Shown one piece after another: positions 13,900 to 15,594 of a DNA stretch of 15,594 bases (the stretch's first letter is position 1; each line of letters begins with the position of its first letter). This DNA is from Betaproteobacteria bacterium. GTDB lineage: Bacteria; Pseudomonadota; Gammaproteobacteria; Burkholderiales; CAIKXV01. The DNA lies in NCBI GenBank assembly GCA_947456915.1, contig CANGUQ010000029.1, positions 1 through 15,594 on the forward strand, written 5' to 3'. Under the pieces are notes generated by a model. That model did no database searches. It was not told the origin of the DNA and saw nothing but the letters and a program-made list of their open reading frames with translations. The position numbers and the translations under genes were made by a program.

Positions 13900-13927
13900 T
13901 TGCGCGCGTGTCGGCTGCGAAAGCTGT

Positions 13928-13941
13928 GTCGAAGTTTCGAC
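13928..13941. repeat. Short inverted repeat upstream of the prepilin
   Basis: GTCGAA and TTCGAC are inverted copies separated by 2 nt. The unit GTGTCGAAG also occurs as a direct repeat at 13926-13934 and 13946-13954. It lies about 184 bp upstream of the predicted sigma-54 start and just after the end of the upstream gene. It may be a second regulator site. Confidence 0.4.
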
Positions 13942-13992
13942 GATGGTGTCGAAGACCCGCCGAACCGGCAACGGGCTGACGATCGTTTGCTG

Positions 13993-14739
13993 TCAGCGCC
14001 GGGGTGGTGGTGCAGTGGCGGGGGAGTCCAGCCGCTCGAGCAGGAAGCGCAGTTCGCGCTCGTCGCTGATGCGGCCTGTCGCAACCAGCCCGCCGAGAAG
14101 CACCCGGGCCGCCTCTGCCTCGCCGGTGTCGGCGAGCAGCAGCACCGCCATCTGTCGCGCCCATCCCGGGACCTCGCTGCCGGTTGCCCGCTCTGCGATC
14201 GCGCGTGCATAGCGCAGCGCGAGATCGGTGTCGCGCAGCCGGTGGCGTGCGACGATCGCCGCATGTGCGAGCCAGCGCCAGCGCCGGTCCGGGTCCTGCT
14301 CGAAGCTGCGGTAGACGAGATCGAGCATCAGCCGCTGCCGGCCCGCGTCGGGAACCTGGGCGTACACGTGCGAGGCGAGCAGCAGCGGGTACTGAGCGGC
14401 CGGGTCGAGCGCGAGCAGGCGTTCCAGCCAGCCGGCCAGCCGCACGTAGTCGAGCTGGGCGAAGGCGAGGCTCACGCCGGGCTGGTTGTCGAACGCCTGC
14501 AGCCGCAGCACCAGCCACTGCGCGAGCGGCACCCGGTCACCCAGAGCGGCCAGCTGCAGCGTTGCGGCGGCGGGCGGCGGCGGCAGGTCCACCGCGCGCG
14601 CCTGCGGCGCCGGCTGCAGCGTGTGCACCGCGAGCGCAGCCGCGAACACCACCGCGCAGACGACACGCACGGCCAGTGGCACGCTCGACCACGGACGCGG
14701 CGTCGCTGCGCCAGCTCGCCGCGGCAGCCAGCGCTTCAT
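13993..14739 (-). CDS. Membrane-anchored helical-repeat (TPR-like) protein, unknown function
   Basis: A 248-residue protein I do not recognise by name. A basic N-terminus (MKRWLPRR) and one hydrophobic helix at about 21-42 suggest an inner-membrane anchor or uncleaved signal, followed by a Pro/Ala linker. Residues 64-235 are all helical with regularly spaced aromatic and Leu/Ala positions (for example YVRLAGWLERLLALDP, LALRYARAIAER, AARVLLGGLVATGR), resembling degenerate tetratricopeptide repeats facing the periplasm. It starts 25 bp after the ABC-2 permease stop on the same strand, so it likely belongs to that transporter's operon, perhaps as an accessory protein. Confidence 0.75.
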   Translation of the reverse strand: MKRWLPRRAGAATPRPWSSVPLAVRVVCAVVFAAALAVHTLQPAPQARAVDLPPPPAAATLQLAALGDRVPLAQWLVLRLQAFDNQPGVSLAFAQLDYVRLAGWLERLLALDPAAQYPLLLASHVYAQVPDAGRQRLMLDLVYRSFEQDPDRRWRWLAHAAIVARHRLRDTDLALRYARAIAERATGSEVPGWARQMAVLLLADTGEAEAARVLLGGLVATGRISDERELRFLLERLDSPATAPPPRR

Positions 14740-14764
14740 CGCGCCCGTCCATTCCGTTGCCGCT

Positions 14765-15594
14765 TCACAGGTCGCGCCGGTGGAAATCGGCGACCGCCGC
14801 AGCAGCGAGCAAGGCGACGAAAACCGCACACTGCGCACCCTGCAGCGCGAGGATGCTCCACGTCGGCGGCGCGTCGGTGAGCCAGCCAGCGGGTGCAAAC
14901 CGGCCCAGCGCCGGCAACAGCCAGCCCAGAGCGTCGATCACCCGGCCGGCGGTGTCGCGCCACAGTCCGGTACCGATCAGCGTCGACCCGCCGGCGATCA
15001 GCTGCAGCGCATCGATCGCGCGCGCGAGCACGTAGAAACCGGCGCACACGAGCGCGGCGCCGGCCACGCTGGCCAGACTGAGCGCGCAGAACACCGCGGC
15101 TGCAACCACGATCGCCAGTTCGAACAGCAGCGAGGCGCTCCAGGCGAGGCCCGGCCCTGCCCCCGCGGCGATCATCAGCAGTGGCGCGATACTGCCCACG
15201 GCAAGCAGCGGCACGGCGAGATGGCCTGCGAGCTTGCCCAGTACCCATGTGGTGCGCGAGGTCTCCAGGGCAAGCGCAGTCTCGAACGCGCGCTCGTTGA
15301 TCTCCCGAGTCACGCTGCCGATGACATAGACTGCGAAGATGAACACCCAGCACAGTCGCAGCAGCGATGCGGCGGTGGCCACCCGCACACGCGCGCCCTC
15401 GGTGATCGCCAGTTCCGCGGCGAACGTCGCAGCCGCCAGCGCCGCTGCAAGTCCCAGCGCCAGCAGCAGCGGCAGGCGGGCGCGCAGTGCCTCGAGCAGC
15501 GTGTACCGGGCGATCGTTGCCAGCCGGGCCGCGGCCGTGGCGCCCCCGCCTGATCCTGTCCCCGCAGCCGCGGCGCTCGCGAGCGCCGCGGCAG
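14765..15594 (-). CDS. ABC-2 type transporter permease, 5' end outside window
   Basis: An integral membrane protein of the ABC-2/NosY-like permease class, open to the window edge. The stretch IARYTLLEALRARLP near 15518-15474 is the usual amphipathic start of such permeases, followed by about six hydrophobic segments, the SVTREINERAFETALALETSR-like cytoplasmic loop (near 15326-15264), and a terminal helix ending with the typical FHRRDL. GTG at 15388 is the first in-frame start codon seen, but using it would delete the first transmembrane helix. No in-frame ATG, GTG or TTG lies between it and the window end, so the true start is probably beyond 15594. An ATPase partner is expected upstream. Substrate unknown. 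Confidence 0.85.
   Translation of the reverse strand, partial: AAALASAAAAGTGSGGGATAAARLATIARYTLLEALRARLPLLLALGLAAALAAATFAAELAITEGARVRVATAASLLRLCWVFIFAVYVIGSVTREINERAFETALALETSRTTWVLGKLAGHLAVPLLAVGSIAPLLMIAAGAGPGLAWSASLLFELAIVVAAAVFCALSLASVAGAALVCAGFYVLARAIDALQLIAGGSTLIGTGLWRDTAGRVIDALGWLLPALGRFAPAGWLTDAPPTWSILALQGAQCAVFVALLAAAAVADFHRRDL
15567..15592. repeat. 26-bp perfect palindrome
   Basis: Two 13-base halves, GCCGCGGCGCTCG and its exact reverse complement, meet at 15579/15580 without a spacer. It lies in the Ala-rich extreme 5' part of the permease frame, at the window edge. As RNA it would form a very stable stem. Confidence 0.7.

Noticed and set aside
13715..14518. Upstream extension of the prepilin frame to 502 codons
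   Set aside because: A class III prepilin leader must be at the N-terminus; the ATG at 13714 has a good Shine-Dalgarno and the extension overlaps another gene.

Overview
The window is chromosomal DNA of a high-GC Gram-negative bacterium, most likely a betaproteobacterium. The evidence is gene order: kdsD-kdsC-lptC-lptA-lptB-rpoN-hpf-ptsN-hprK-rapZ, with HPr kinase and RapZ side by side downstream of rpoN and a Kef-type antiporter diverging from kdsD. This is the usual betaproteobacterial arrangement; the order or genus cannot be fixed from this stretch. No tRNA, rRNA, CRISPR array, insertion sequence or prophage was recognised. Most of the window is conserved core genome.

Layout. (1) Positions 1-894, plus strand: the 3' end of a multisubunit Na+/H+ antiporter operon (mrpE partial, mrpF, mrpG). 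(2) Positions 916-5049, minus strand: hpf, ptsN, hprK, rapZ, a secreted adhesin-E-like protein with a coiled coil and an Arg/Glu/Pro tail, and a LON-substrate-binding-domain protein; the last five are overlapping or nearly so. (3) Positions 5244-6731, minus strand: rpoN (sigma-54). (4) Positions 7018-10881, minus strand: kdsD-kdsC-lptC-lptA-lptB, which make Kdo precursor and supply inner-membrane and periplasmic parts of the LPS export bridge. (5) Positions 10944-12944, plus strand: a CPA2/Kef antiporter with a C-terminal RCK module. (6) Positions 13010-15594, minus strand: an ABC-2 permease (5' end outside the window), a membrane-anchored helical-repeat protein, and a stand-alone type IV prepilin with its own regulatory region.

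How the parts connect. Regions 2-4 form one long collinear block that joins envelope biogenesis (Kdo, LPS transport) to nitrogen/carbon regulation (RpoN, EIIA-Ntr, HPr kinase, RapZ) and ribosome hibernation (HPF). The most interesting non-coding signal is in front of the prepilin: a near-consensus sigma-54 promoter (TGGCAC, 5 nt, TTGC; exact GG-10-GC spacing) about 35-40 nt upstream of a well-placed Shine-Dalgarno, with a perfect 22-bp dyad roughly 97 bp upstream of the predicted start of transcription. The dyad has a GTGA-N6-TCAC core like Crp/Vfr-type operators. The window thus carries both the sigma-54 gene and a plausible sigma-54 target.

Other points worth a look are a nine-base homopolymer and a 60-residue Pro-rich N-terminal extension in lptA, strong dyads in the lptA-lptB gap and over the lptC ribosome-binding region, and a 26-bp perfect palindrome at the right edge. 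I found no clearly novel multi-gene defence or metabolic system here.
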